From Flavobacteriales bacterium (GTDB lineage Bacteria; Bacteroidota; Bacteroidia; Flavobacteriales; Weeksellaceae), in the NCBI GenBank assembly GCA_020635515.1, contig JACJZS010000002.1:1474001-1538000 (forward strand): DNA of 64,000 nucleotides, written 5' to 3'. The position numbers were made by a program, and so were the translations under genes. Positions 9,338 through 19,096 of this stretch are shown here, one piece after another (positions within the stretch are counted from its first letter, which is position 1; each line of letters starts with the position of its first letter). A model generated the notes under the pieces. It did no database searches, had not been told where the DNA came from, and worked only from the letters and a program-made list of their open reading frames with translations.

Positions 9338-10030
9338 ATGCCAGACTCATTAGCTGTTGCTCAAAATCTAGTTTCAAATGCAAACGAAGAGATTCAGTCA
9401 ACTTCAATTTTAGAATTAATTACAAGCGGAGGTATTGTAGGTACTTCTATCATGATTTTATTACTTATAGCACTTATAATAGCTATTTATATATTCTTTG
9501 AAAGGTATTTTACTATAGAAAAGTCTTCGCATTCCAATTCTGATTTAATGAATCACATTCGGGATTTTGTGTATGACGGAAAAATAGAAAGTGCAATAGA
9601 TTTATGTAAAAGAACACATACACCAGAAGCAAGAATGATTCAGAAAGGACTTTTAAGAATTGGTCGTCCTATAAAAGACATCAGCGATTCTATAGAACAA
9701 ACAGGACAGTTAGAAGTGTATAAGCTTGAAAAAAATATAAATATTTTAGCAACCATTTCAGGAGCAGCACCTATGGTAGGTTTTTTAGGAACTGTAATTG
9801 GAATGATAACAGCTTTTTATGATTTAGCTAATTCTACTGGTCAGGTAAATGCAAAGCTTCTTTCTTCTGGAATCTATACTGCAATGGGAACAACAGCAGC
9901 AGGATTGGTAGTTGGTATTTTTGCGTATATTTTTTATAACTTACTGGTAGTAAAAGTAGGGAAAACAGTTTACCGTTTACAGTCTTCGGTTACGGATTTC
10001 TTAGATTTAATTAACAAGCCTATAAAATGA
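9338..10030 (+). CDS. exbB: MotA/TolQ/ExbB proton-channel family protein
   Basis: Inner-membrane proton-channel subunit of a TonB-type energy transducer, 230 residues. It has one membrane helix near residues 35-58, a cytoplasmic loop, and two further helices within about 130-205. The second segment holds the conserved ISGAAPMVGFLGTVIGMI and the third AMGTTAAGLVVGIFAYIFY, both hallmarks of ExbB/TolQ. The stop overlaps the exbD start (ATGA), so the two are translationally coupled. With the following ExbD- and TonB-like genes it makes a complete set that would pass proton-motive force to outer-membrane receptors. Whether it works with TonB-dependent receptors or as a Tol-like complex cannot be decided here. 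Confidence 0.93.
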   Translation: MPDSLAVAQNLVSNANEEIQSTSILELITSGGIVGTSIMILLLIALIIAIYIFFERYFTIEKSSHSNSDLMNHIRDFVYDGKIESAIDLCKRTHTPEARMIQKGLLRIGRPIKDISDSIEQTGQLEVYKLEKNINILATISGAAPMVGFLGTVIGMITAFYDLANSTGQVNAKLLSSGIYTAMGTTAAGLVVGIFAYIFYNLLVVKVGKTVYRLQSSVTDFLDLINKPIK

Positions 10031-10422
10031 TTCTAAAAAGTAAAAATAAAATAAGTACTGAGTTTTCAATGGCATCGATGACGGATATCGTTTTTCTTTT
10101 GCTTATATTCTTTATGCTTACATCGTCTGTTATTTCGGAGTCGGCATTAGATGTTACGCTACCTAAATCAGAAGGAAAACAAACTGAAAATGAGTCTACC
10201 ATTGTAGAAATAGCATCAAATGGAACATACGCAGTAGACGGTATAATTATGCCAAAGGAAGAAATAGAAAATACATTAAAGCAAAAATTTACTCAAGTAG
10301 AAAAACCTTCTTTTATTATAAAGGCAGATCAAGATTCTAAAAACAAAGAGCTTATTTATATAATGTCTATAGCTCATAAAAATAGATATAAAGTAGTTGT
10401 AGCTACTCAACCAGCAAATTAA
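10027..10422 (+). CDS. exbD: ExbD/TolR family biopolymer transport protein
   Basis: A 131-residue partner of ExbB with one N-terminal membrane helix (SMASMTDIVFLLLIFFMLTS, about residues 16-35). The conserved proton-path aspartate lies in MTDIVFLLLIFF. The C-terminal 90 residues form the periplasmic ExbD domain, ending in a mixed alpha-beta fold with ADQDSKNKELIYIMSIAHKN. The start codon overlaps the exbB stop by four bases. The TonB-like gene follows three bases after the stop. All three are surely one operon. Confidence 0.93.
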   Translation: MILKSKNKISTEFSMASMTDIVFLLLIFFMLTSSVISESALDVTLPKSEGKQTENESTIVEIASNGTYAVDGIIMPKEEIENTLKQKFTQVEKPSFIIKADQDSKNKELIYIMSIAHKNRYKVVVATQPAN

Positions 10423-10425
10423 TTT

Positions 10426-11274
10426 ATGAATAAAAATACAACATACAAGTCCGATACCGATAATGAATCCAAAGTAAAAAGTGGTATAATTACTGCTACA
10501 TTCACTTTGATTCTACTTCTTATGTTGTATTTTTTTAAACTTTATACTACGCCAACATATCCGCCTTATGAGGAAATTGCAATTGATTTTGGATATAGTA
10601 ATCTTGGAGATGGTTTTGAAGAACCCATGGAAACAGTAGAAGAATATTCCGAACCACAACCTCAGAATAACAACACTTCTGATAATACTTCATCAGAACA
10701 AAGCCAGAAAATACTTACAGAAGAAAATACAACAGATAATATTCCTACCGTAGCAAAAGTAGAAAAGCCAAATCAATCTAAAAAGATAGTTCAAAAAGAT
10801 AACTCAAAGAGCGTAAAAAAAGAAACTACTAAAACTTCCGAATCAAATGAGAAAAAACAAGAAAGTCAGTCTGATGGAAAAGGAAAGTCGATTGCTGATT
10901 TACTTGTAAAAGGAAAAGGGAAATCCAATTCTACCAGTCAAGGAAGTAGTGGAGAAGCAGGTAACGCAGGGAGCTTAGACGGAGAAGGAGAGTTTATAGG
11001 AAATGGAAAAGGTGGACGAAGTTTGACTCATTTTATTCCTGGAACAGAAGGAAGAAGCAATGAACCTACTCCTGCTCATAATTGCGGAAACGAAAAAGGA
11101 ACTATTGTAATCGCCTATACCGTAGACAAAAGCGGAAATGTAATATCTGCGTACAGAAAAAGTGGAAATGCTTCGCCTTGTATTAAAAATACAGCAATAG
11201 CTTGGGTATACAAATACGTGAAAGCAGAACCAGGAAAAACACAAGTAAGTTCTACCTACAAAATTGATTTCTAA
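10426..11274 (+). CDS. TonB-like energy transducer
   Basis: A 282-residue protein with one N-terminal membrane helix (about residues 20-40, TATFTLILLLMLYFFKLYTT). A long low-complexity periplasmic linker rich in Glu, Lys, Ser and Gln follows, then a glycine-rich stretch around residues 150-200. The C-terminal domain resembles TonB_C: GTIVIAYTVDKSGNVISAYR, two cysteines (NCGNEKG and ASPCIKN) that could pair, and a final beta strand. The linker is not proline-rich like classic TonB, and the C-terminal match is weak, so the call rests partly on position right behind exbB-exbD. It would span the periplasm to contact an outer-membrane partner. Confidence 0.78.
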   Translation: MNKNTTYKSDTDNESKVKSGIITATFTLILLLMLYFFKLYTTPTYPPYEEIAIDFGYSNLGDGFEEPMETVEEYSEPQPQNNNTSDNTSSEQSQKILTEENTTDNIPTVAKVEKPNQSKKIVQKDNSKSVKKETTKTSESNEKKQESQSDGKGKSIADLLVKGKGKSNSTSQGSSGEAGNAGSLDGEGEFIGNGKGGRSLTHFIPGTEGRSNEPTPAHNCGNEKGTIVIAYTVDKSGNVISAYRKSGNASPCIKNTAIAWVYKYVKAEPGKTQVSSTYKIDF

Positions 11275-11292
11275 CTATAAAAAACATACATT

Positions 11293-12069
11293 ATGAAAAA
11301 ACTATTTATACTTGCATTGTCAGCTGTGCTTTTTTGGAATTGTAATTCTGAAGATGACTCTTCTAATAGTGATAACAATGAACCAGAAAAAACAATGGTT
11401 ATTCAGCAAATAACTCATACCAAAGAAGATGTGTCTATTACTTACGCATTTGAATATAATGAAGATGATACAATATCCAAGATTATAGAAAAACAAGGAG
11501 AAGACGTTTTAAATACGTATGAAATGGATTATAGCGGAGAAGAAATAAATGGAGTCTTTATTAATAAAGATTCAGACGACCCCAAGCTAATAAACCTAAC
11601 TTATGAAGATAATAAGATCAGTTTTAATTTGGGAGATTCTTTTGTCCAAAACACCTATACAAATTCATTGTTAAGAGAGAGTTTTTATTATGAAAGTTAT
11701 AATTCTGAAAAGAAGGAAAAGGAAGTATATTACAATATTTCAGATGAATCTATTTCATCTATGATTGTAAAAGAAGAAGTAATTGTAAATGGAAAACCTG
11801 TGCAGAAAGCAATTACATATTCGTATACTTTAGACGATAAATATTCTCCTTATGCAAATTTAAGTCCTGAGGTTAAATTCTTGTTATTTATTCTTTTTGA
11901 TGATATTAATGCTTTAAATAAATACAATATAACCGAAGAAAAATTAGGTGGAACTATCACAAGAACAAGAGCTTCTTTGTACGGTTCAGATAATTATCCT
12001 ATTCAGACGGTAATTACTGAAATTGGAGGTGGAGAAGAGTCATTCTTATATGTTTATAAAGAAATTTAA
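11293..12069 (+). CDS. hypothetical lipoprotein
   Basis: I do not recognise a named family. The 258 residues start with a lipoprotein signal (MKKLFILALSAVLFWNC) whose cysteine at residue 17 is followed by an acidic Ser/Asp/Asn-rich stretch (NSEDDSSNSDNNE), as in many Bacteroidota surface or periplasmic lipoproteins. The rest is predicted beta-rich, with repeated Tyr/Glu strands (ISKIIEKQGEDVLNTYEMDY, ITYSYTLDDKYSPY) resembling the beta-hairpin lipoproteins common in Flavobacteriia. It sits 18 bases after the TonB-like gene and 12 bases before folC, and may belong to the exb/ton transcript. The role is unknown. Confidence 0.75.
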   Translation: MKKLFILALSAVLFWNCNSEDDSSNSDNNEPEKTMVIQQITHTKEDVSITYAFEYNEDDTISKIIEKQGEDVLNTYEMDYSGEEINGVFINKDSDDPKLINLTYEDNKISFNLGDSFVQNTYTNSLLRESFYYESYNSEKKEKEVYYNISDESISSMIVKEEVIVNGKPVQKAITYSYTLDDKYSPYANLSPEVKFLLFILFDDINALNKYNITEEKLGGTITRTRASLYGSDNYPIQTVITEIGGGEESFLYVYKEI

Positions 12070-12081
12070 TTTTCCTCTTAA

Positions 12082-13308
12082 ATGAACTACCAAGAATCGT
12101 TGCAATGGTTATATAGCCAAGTTCCTAACTATCAAAAACAAGGAAACGAAGCGTACAAACCTGGATTGCGAAACATTCATAAACTCATGGATTTTTATGG
12201 AAATCCTCACAAGAAAATAAAAACAATACACATTGCAGGAACAAACGGAAAGGGAAGTACTTCTCATTCCGTTTGTTCTATTTTGCAAGAAGCTGGTTAC
12301 AAAGTTGGTTTATTTACTTCTCCTCATCTCATTAATTTTACAGAACGAATTCGAATCAATGGAAAAGAATGTGGTCAAGAGTTTATACATAGAGAAATTT
12401 TAAAATTAAAAAATACTCAATTTGACTTTATTCCTTCTTTTTTTGAATTGACTACTGCTTTTGCATTTACGTATTTTGCAGAACAAAAGGTAGACGTTGC
12501 TGTTATAGAAGTAGGTCTTGGAGGAAGATTAGATGCTACTAATATCATCATTCCAGAAATTACTGCGATTACTTCCATTTCCTACGATCATAAAGAACTT
12601 TTAGGTGATACTTTAGAACAAATTGCTAAGGAAAAAGCAGGAATTATAAAACAAAATATTCCTGTGGTAATAGGAGAAAAAAATCCTCAACTTGTAGAGG
12701 TTATTTCTACTGTTGCTAAAGAAAAGGAGGCGAAAATCATAATCCCTAATTATACTTTTAGAGAATCCGACTTAAAAGGAAACTACCAAAATCAAAATCA
12801 AAATACAACATTAGGAGTCATCTACGAACTCAAAAATCTTGGTTGGGAAATCAGTGAGCAAGAAATTAATAACGGATTAAAAAATGTTATTAAAAATACC
12901 AATTTGCGTGGTAGGTGGGAAATCTTACAAGAAAATCCAATAGTAATTTGCGATACAGGACATAATGAGTCTGCATTTCAATTTATTGTAAGGCAACTTA
13001 TTGAATATAAAAAAAATCTTCACTTTCTACTTGGTTTTGTAAAAGGAAAAGACGTAAATGAAATAATTTCTCTACTTCCTAAAAATGCAAACTATACGTT
13101 TACACAACCAACAATTCCTAGAGCTTTAAACCCAAATGAATACGAAGATATAATTAAAAAATATTCATCAAAGTATACCATAAATACAGGTATAATTGAT
13201 GCGTATAAAACTGCATTAAAAAATACTCAACAAGACGAAATCTTATTTGTAGGTGGAAGCTCTTTTGTGGTTGCGGATATCTTAGAATTTTTAGAAAATA
13301 ATCAGTAA
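12082..13308 (+). CDS. folC: bifunctional folylpolyglutamate/dihydrofolate synthase
   Basis: Adds glutamate to dihydropteroate and to folates using ATP, in the cytoplasm. The 408 residues are a Mur-ligase-type fold. The ATP loop GTNGKGS is at residues 53-59, followed by GLFTSPHLINFTERIRING, which is diagnostic of FolC, and by VGLGGRLDATNI. The C-terminal ligase domain begins near the LRGRWEI motif and has DTGHNESAF, where most homologues have DGAHN. The length is normal. It starts 12 bases after the lipoprotein gene and is probably expressed with it. Confidence 0.95.
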   Translation: MNYQESLQWLYSQVPNYQKQGNEAYKPGLRNIHKLMDFYGNPHKKIKTIHIAGTNGKGSTSHSVCSILQEAGYKVGLFTSPHLINFTERIRINGKECGQEFIHREILKLKNTQFDFIPSFFELTTAFAFTYFAEQKVDVAVIEVGLGGRLDATNIIIPEITAITSISYDHKELLGDTLEQIAKEKAGIIKQNIPVVIGEKNPQLVEVISTVAKEKEAKIIIPNYTFRESDLKGNYQNQNQNTTLGVIYELKNLGWEISEQEINNGLKNVIKNTNLRGRWEILQENPIVICDTGHNESAFQFIVRQLIEYKKNLHFLLGFVKGKDVNEIISLLPKNANYTFTQPTIPRALNPNEYEDIIKKYSSKYTINTGIIDAYKTALKNTQQDEILFVGGSSFVVADILEFLENNQ

Positions 13309-13393
13309 GTATAAAAAAATAACTTCAACTGCATTTTTTCTTACAAAAAGTTAAATTTCTTTTGGATATTTGTTGAAATATTTTTTTTAGAAG

Positions 13394-14785
13394 ATGAAGA
13401 TACGTTACTATGATTTGATTCAACAAACTTTTGATTTTCCACAAGACGAGTTTTCTGTAAGTAGAGGGAATTTAAAGTTTCATGATATTCCACTTACGGA
13501 GTTAATTAGAAAATACGGAACACCACTTCGTTTTAACTACTTACCTAAAATAACACAAAACATAGAGCTTGCTAGAACATGGTTTGGTAATGCATTCAAA
13601 AAACACAATTACGATAAAAAATACACCTATTGTTATTGTACAAAAAGTTCGCATTTTTCTTTTACAGTAGAACAAGCACTTAAAAGCAATGTCAGTATAG
13701 AAACTTCGCTTTCTAATGATATGGATATTATTGAAATCCTTTACCAAAAAGGGAAGATAGATAAAGATATAGAAGTGATTTGTAATGGATTCAAAACGGA
13801 AGATTACCTAAAGAAAATTTCACACGCTATCAACAACGGTTTCGATAAAATAATTCCTGTGTTAGATAATGAAAGAGAATTAGATCGACTCTCAGAAAAT
13901 ATTCAAACAAATTTTAATGTTGGAATCCGTATCGCTTCGGAGGAAGAACCTAAATTTGAGTTTTATACGTCTAGACTAGGAATAGGATATAAGGATATTG
14001 TTCCTTATTACAATCAAAAAATACACAATCATCCGTATGCAAAGCTAAAAATGTTGCATTTTTTCATTAATACGGGAATAAAAGATACTGCTTATTATTG
14101 GAGTGAATTATTCAAATGTTTGCGTGTGTATGCTCAACTTAAAAAAGTTGCTCCTGATGTAGATTCGTTGAATATCGGAGGAGGTTTTCCTATAAAAACA
14201 TCTCTTACTTTTGATTACGATTACGAATACATGGCAGATGAAATTGTATATCAAATTAAAAAGTTTTGCGAAGATGAAAATGTAGAATTACCTAATCTTT
14301 ATACCGAGTTCGGAAGTTTTACAGTAGGAGAGAGTGGAGGAATGATTTATAAAATTCTTTCTCAGAAAAATCAAAACGATAGAGAAAAATGGAACATGAT
14401 TGATTCCTCTTTTATGACTACTTTGCCTGATACTTGGGCAATTTCTAGACGTTTTATAATGCTTCCGATTAACCGTTGGAATGAACCTTATGAACGTGTT
14501 TTTCTTGGCGGATTAACTTGTGATTCCGACGATTATTACAATTCCGAACAGCACACCAATGCCATTTATCTTCCTAGATATTCTAAAACCAAGCCAATGT
14601 ATATCGGATTCTTTAATACAGGAGCATACCAAGAAATGATTTCAGGATACGGAGGAGTTCATCATTGTTTGGTTCCACAACCCAAACACATCTTGATTGA
14701 TAAAAATGAAAAAGGAGAATTTACCTACAAAGTATTCAGAAAAGAACAAACACCTAGCTCTATTTTAAAGATATTGGGATATTAA
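13394..14785 (+). CDS. speA: arginine decarboxylase (PLP fold type III)
   Basis: A pyridoxal-phosphate enzyme of the alanine-racemase fold, 463 residues, of the form that Bacteroidota use as biosynthetic arginine decarboxylase. The product agmatine feeds polyamine synthesis. The PLP lysine is K84 in YCTKSSHF. Other family marks are RIASEEEPKFEFYTSRLGIG, LKMLHFFINTG, LNIGGGFPIK, TEFGSFTVGESGG and the active-site cysteine region LTCDSDDYYN. It is shorter than the roughly 630-residue E. coli SpeA because it lacks the inserted helical domains. The symbol follows flavobacterial usage; substrate preference for arginine is inferred. The gene ends before a strong bidirectional terminator shared with thrA. 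Confidence 0.88.
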   Translation: MKIRYYDLIQQTFDFPQDEFSVSRGNLKFHDIPLTELIRKYGTPLRFNYLPKITQNIELARTWFGNAFKKHNYDKKYTYCYCTKSSHFSFTVEQALKSNVSIETSLSNDMDIIEILYQKGKIDKDIEVICNGFKTEDYLKKISHAINNGFDKIIPVLDNERELDRLSENIQTNFNVGIRIASEEEPKFEFYTSRLGIGYKDIVPYYNQKIHNHPYAKLKMLHFFINTGIKDTAYYWSELFKCLRVYAQLKKVAPDVDSLNIGGGFPIKTSLTFDYDYEYMADEIVYQIKKFCEDENVELPNLYTEFGSFTVGESGGMIYKILSQKNQNDREKWNMIDSSFMTTLPDTWAISRRFIMLPINRWNEPYERVFLGGLTCDSDDYYNSEQHTNAIYLPRYSKTKPMYIGFFNTGAYQEMISGYGGVHHCLVPQPKHILIDKNEKGEFTYKVFRKEQTPSSILKILGY

Positions 14786-14807
14786 TTACTTAGAATAATC
14801 CCTAATT

Positions 14808-14846
14808 AAAAAGCACGTACAAATAAATTATTTATACGTGCTTTTT
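14808..14846. terminator. bidirectional hairpin terminator between speA and thrA
   Basis: AAAAAGCACGTA at 14808-14819 pairs perfectly with TACGTGCTTTTT at 14835-14846 around a 15-base AT-rich loop. Because the outer stem is A/T on both sides, each strand ends in a U-run, so it can serve both convergent genes. Confidence 0.8.
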
Positions 14847-14863
14847 GTATATTAAAAGTATAA

Positions 14864-17308
14864 TTAAATCCTTCCAATACGAATCACATCAGCAAAGATA
14901 CCCGAAGCAGTAACGTCTGCACCTGCACCTGCACCTTTTATAATAAGCGGTTGCTGAGAATACCTTTCGGTATAGAAAAGTACAATATTATCGCTTCCTT
15001 CTAAGTTATAAAACGGATGATTCGACGGTATTTCTTGTAATCCTACTTGTGCTTTTCCATCTTTAAAAGAAGCAACGTATTTTAGTCTACAATCTTTGTC
15101 ATTGGCATTCTTAAATATTTCTTGGAAATGATTTTCATACTTATCTAATGATTGAATAAAGTCATCAACAGAAGTTGTGTTTAAACATTCTTCGGGTAAG
15201 AAAGAGTTATTTTTAATGTCTTCCAGTTCCATTTTGTATCCACTTTCACGAGCAAGAATGAGTATTTTTCTCATTACATCAACTCCACTTAAATCAATTT
15301 TAGGGTCTGGTTCTGTATATCCTTGTTCTTTTGCTTGCAATACCACTTCTTTAAACGTAGTAGAAGCATTAAAGTTATTAAATACGAAATTTAAACTTCC
15401 CGAAAGAACTGCTTGGATTTCTGTAACAGAATCTCCCGAAGCGATTAAATTTTTAAGAGTGTCTATAATTGGTAATCCTGCACCTACATTGGTTTCAAAT
15501 AAGAATGGAACTAAGTATTCTTGTGAAATTCCTTTTAGCTTTGAGTAGTTTTGGTAGCTAGAAGAACACGCAATTTTATTACATGTAACCACCGCAATAT
15601 TATTATTTAAATAATCTTCATAAATAGTGGAAATCTCCGCATTTGCAGTATTATCTACAAAAATACTATTTCTTAGGTTTAAGGATTTTGCTTTTTCAAA
15701 AAAGGTTTTGTAATCAGCGGTTTCTCCTTTGTTAAGTTTATCTTGGTAAGTAGATAAATCAATTCCATTTTCCTCAAAAATCATATTTCTAGAATTGGAA
15801 ATTCCAATTACACGAACATTAAGTTTTAAGTTTTTACGTAAATATTCGGTTTGATTGTTAATTTGTTCTAAAAATTTTCCACCAACATTTCCTATACCTG
15901 TAATGAATAAGTTTAATTGTTTTGCATTGTCCTCAAAGAATCTTTCGTGTAAAGAGTTAATTGCTTTGGTTACGTCATTGGTTTTTATAACCGCAGATAT
16001 GTTTTTCTCTGAAGCTCCTTGTGCAATTGCTCTAATGTTTACATTGTTTTGTCCTAATGTGCTGAACATTTTCCCACTTAAACCTTGGTGGTTTTTCATA
16101 TTATCTCCAACAAGAGCAATTATCGACATTTCTTTTTCTATTTGCACAGCATTGATTTTTCCTTCCGAAATTTCTCTACTAAAGTAAGTGTCGATAGCTT
16201 GTTTTGCTTTCTCCGCTTGATTGGCTTGAATCCCAATGCAGATAGAATGTTCTGATGATGCTTGCGTAATTAGGATTACATTGATCTCGTTTTGAGATAA
16301 AACTTCAAAAACGCTCTTAGAAACTCCCGAAACTCCTATCATTCCACCACCTTCTACTAAAAGTAATGCTATATTGTCTATATTAGAAATTCCTGTAACG
16401 ACATCATCTTTATCTTTGGGATTATCTACAATTAACGTTCCTTTATCTTCTGGTGAAAAGGTGTTTTTAATTACAATTGGTATTTTCTTATTGAGGACAG
16501 GAAGAATTGTTGGAGGATACAAAACTTTTGCTCCAAAGTGAGAAAGTTCCATTGCTTCTTCATAGGATATTTCCTCTATTACTTTTGCTTCCGAAACAAT
16601 TCTAGGATTAGAAGTGTACATTCCGCTTACGTCTGTCCATATTTCTAAAATATCTGCATCTACAGCAGAAGCATAAATAGATGCTGTGAAGTCAGAACCT
16701 CCGCGACCTAAAGTTGTTCCTGTTCCGTTTTCTGAACTAGCAACAAAACCTGGTAACAAAGTCACATCGTGTTTGTTTGAGCCGAAATAGGATTTACAGT
16801 TGGTATACGTTACTTCATAATTTACCGAAGCGTTGGTGTAATTTGAATTGGTTTTTATTAGTTCTCTAGAATCTTTATATTCACAATCGATACCTTGAGA
16901 TTTTAGGTATTCAGAAATAATATAAGAAGAAAGGAGTTCTCCGTAACTTACAACTTTGTCGGAAGTTTTAGGGGAAATTTCTCCTAGCAGGAAAATTCCT
17001 TCCATCAATGTTTCCAATTGATTTATTTTTTGTTTTACGTTGCTTAGAATTCCACTTTGATTTTGAGTAGGAATCAATTGTTCTACTACTTCAAAATGAC
17101 GTTTTTCTATTTCTTTAAACGATTCCGTATATGAAGTATCTTGTAATTTAGCTAGATTTGCCGTTCGCAATAAAACATCCGTTATTCCACCAAATGCAGA
17201 AACGACAACGATTTGTTTGGTCTGCTTTTCTGATTCAATAATTGCTTTTACTTTTTGGATATTTTCTGAGTTTGCTACCGAAGTTCCGCCAAATTTTAAT
17301 ACTTTCAT
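14864..17308 (-). CDS. thrA: bifunctional aspartate kinase / homoserine dehydrogenase I
   Basis: Catalyses the first and third steps of the aspartate pathway to threonine, methionine and isoleucine. The 814 residues contain an aspartate kinase (KFGGTSVAN at 4-12, the LGRGGSDFTA motif near 200, GAKVLYPPTI near 265), a pair of ACT regulatory domains (about 305-455) and a homoserine dehydrogenase. The dehydrogenase has an NAD(P)-binding loop GIGNVGG near 469 and ends with the family's GAGAGADVTASGIFADVIRI. The ACT pair implies allosteric control by an end product such as threonine. No thrB or thrC lies next to it. It has its own promoter and shares a terminator with speA. Confidence 0.97.
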   Translation of the reverse strand: MKVLKFGGTSVANSENIQKVKAIIESEKQTKQIVVVSAFGGITDVLLRTANLAKLQDTSYTESFKEIEKRHFEVVEQLIPTQNQSGILSNVKQKINQLETLMEGIFLLGEISPKTSDKVVSYGELLSSYIISEYLKSQGIDCEYKDSRELIKTNSNYTNASVNYEVTYTNCKSYFGSNKHDVTLLPGFVASSENGTGTTLGRGGSDFTASIYASAVDADILEIWTDVSGMYTSNPRIVSEAKVIEEISYEEAMELSHFGAKVLYPPTILPVLNKKIPIVIKNTFSPEDKGTLIVDNPKDKDDVVTGISNIDNIALLLVEGGGMIGVSGVSKSVFEVLSQNEINVILITQASSEHSICIGIQANQAEKAKQAIDTYFSREISEGKINAVQIEKEMSIIALVGDNMKNHQGLSGKMFSTLGQNNVNIRAIAQGASEKNISAVIKTNDVTKAINSLHERFFEDNAKQLNLFITGIGNVGGKFLEQINNQTEYLRKNLKLNVRVIGISNSRNMIFEENGIDLSTYQDKLNKGETADYKTFFEKAKSLNLRNSIFVDNTANAEISTIYEDYLNNNIAVVTCNKIACSSSYQNYSKLKGISQEYLVPFLFETNVGAGLPIIDTLKNLIASGDSVTEIQAVLSGSLNFVFNNFNASTTFKEVVLQAKEQGYTEPDPKIDLSGVDVMRKILILARESGYKMELEDIKNNSFLPEECLNTTSVDDFIQSLDKYENHFQEIFKNANDKDCRLKYVASFKDGKAQVGLQEIPSNHPFYNLEGSDNIVLFYTERYSQQPLIIKGAGAGADVTASGIFADVIRIGRI

Positions 17309-17390
17309 TTTTCTTATTATTTTTAATTGTTTTTTACTTCAAAGAAGAAATCTATTTTAATTACTTTTTTGATAGTTCAAAACAATTCTG

Positions 17391-17420
17391 CAAATTTACG
17401 ATTTATATACTCAATACAAA
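17391..17420 (-). promoter_or_regulatory. thrA promoter
   Basis: On the minus strand, TTTG (17420-17417), an 18-base spacer and TAAATTTG (17398-17391). The spacer is one base short of the usual range. The predicted leader before the thrA ATG at 17308 is about 75 bases. I see no leader peptide rich in Thr or Ile codons in it. Confidence 0.5.
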
Positions 17421-17457
17421 GAAATATTGGCATAAAACAGCACAAGGTAAATTCAAC

Positions 17458-19044
17458 ATGAAAAGACTCATTTATTTGCTTATTTTTAGCATCTCTATTT
17501 TATCTTTTTCCCAAGAGAAAAGAAGTCTTTTTTATTACAATAATTCCAAATTGTATAGATCAAAAACAAAAACATATGATTCCGTAAGTAAAACGTTGGA
17601 TTCATTAGTTAATTCAGGATATTTTACGTTAAAAAAAGATTCAATAATTCGTAAAGAAAACGATGTATTTATTTATGTGAAAACAGGAAGAAATTATGAA
17701 AAAACACATTTAATTTTAGATTCCATATCTCAAAAAGTGTTTGAAAAAAAAGAGATTTATACGCACAATTCCGATTCTGTATTAGAAAAAATAAAACAAT
17801 TTTATGTAGAAAAGGGATTTCCATTTGTTTCGGTACATCAAGAAAAAGATGAGAACGGAGACATTAAAGTAATTACAAAACTTAGAAATAAAAGAACCAT
17901 AGATGCTTTTGTGTTTGATTCAAAAGAGAAACTTCCAAAATCATACGTTAAACAACTAAATTCTAGATATTTAAATAGGATATTTAATTTAGGAGAAGTG
18001 AAAAAAATCTATGATGATTTAAATACGAATCCACACATTAATCAAACGAAAAAACCGCAAATTCTTTATACGGAAGATAGTACAAAAATTTATTTATATC
18101 CTAAATCTAAAAAGAACAGTAGTTTTAATGGCATTTTGGGTATTAATTCAGATGAGCAAGAAAAAACAAAACTTACGGGGAATGTATCTTTGAATTTAGT
18201 GAATTTATTCAAAAGTTTTGAACAAATCTCTATTGCTTGGCGTTCTACGCCTTTGGAATCCAGTGAATTGAATACGTATGTTTCCATTCCGTATCTTTAT
18301 AAAAATTATCTTTCGGGAGAATCTAACATTAACTTGTATCGGCAGGATTCTACGTATGCAAACATTAAACTAAGTCAAAAGTTATATCATCAAATCAATG
18401 AAAAACAATCACTAGGAATTAGCTTTTTGTATGAAAGTTCAAATTATATTCCTATAGCTTCTTCAGATTTTGAAGATTACCAAAAAACAGGAATAGGATT
18501 GCATTATAATTACAAAAAAAGAAGAAATTCAAGACTTATTCCTTTTTCTGATTACTTGGGTTTAAGTTTATATTCATTAAAGAATAAAAGAGAAATTTCT
18601 TCTAATATTACTCAATATCAGATAGATTTAAAAGGAGAGAAATTGATACCTATTTATAAAAAGAATCATTTGAATTTGAGCTTTGATGGATTTACACTTT
18701 TATCTGATGAGTTTCAACAAAACGAACTCAGACGAGTAGGCGGATTTAATTCCATTTTGGGTTTCAATGAAGATGTATTCTTTGTTTCATCTTATGCAAT
18801 AGGTTCTTTGGAGTACAGGTATTTGAGCAGTGATGAATTGTATCTTTCTGTTTTTACGAATTATGCGTGGATAGAAAATAAATTAAATACTATTCAAGAC
18901 CGACTTTTTTCCACTGGTTTTGGTTTTGGATTTCTTACTAAATTCGGCGTGTTTTCTCTTCATTATGCACTTGGAAAAACCAGTGAAAGTAGTTTTGATT
19001 TTCAGCAATCCAAAATACATATAGGTATACAATCTTTTTTCTAA
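17458..19044 (+). CDS. Omp85/BamA-like outer-membrane protein
   Basis: A 528-residue exported protein. The start is set at the ATG at 17458 because it begins a signal peptide (MKRLIYLLIFSISILSFSQ); the frame stays open upstream into thrA but that stretch has no plausible start. Residues about 60-230 contain POTRA-like alternating strand/helix segments (VLEKIKQFYVEKGFPFVSVH). The C-terminal 300 residues are predicted antiparallel beta strands ending in HIGIQSFF, a terminal aromatic as in beta-barrels. It is shorter than BamA and could be a TamA-like or single-barrel surface-protein assembly factor. The divergent thrA promoter region overlaps its upstream sequence. Confidence 0.78.
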   Translation: MKRLIYLLIFSISILSFSQEKRSLFYYNNSKLYRSKTKTYDSVSKTLDSLVNSGYFTLKKDSIIRKENDVFIYVKTGRNYEKTHLILDSISQKVFEKKEIYTHNSDSVLEKIKQFYVEKGFPFVSVHQEKDENGDIKVITKLRNKRTIDAFVFDSKEKLPKSYVKQLNSRYLNRIFNLGEVKKIYDDLNTNPHINQTKKPQILYTEDSTKIYLYPKSKKNSSFNGILGINSDEQEKTKLTGNVSLNLVNLFKSFEQISIAWRSTPLESSELNTYVSIPYLYKNYLSGESNINLYRQDSTYANIKLSQKLYHQINEKQSLGISFLYESSNYIPIASSDFEDYQKTGIGLHYNYKKRRNSRLIPFSDYLGLSLYSLKNKREISSNITQYQIDLKGEKLIPIYKKNHLNLSFDGFTLLSDEFQQNELRRVGGFNSILGFNEDVFFVSSYAIGSLEYRYLSSDELYLSVFTNYAWIENKLNTIQDRLFSTGFGFGFLTKFGVFSLHYALGKTSESSFDFQQSKIHIGIQSFF

Positions 19045-19096
19045 TAAAAATTTCTCTAGTGAAAAAAAACTTTTATATTTGGGGAAAATTTTCTTT

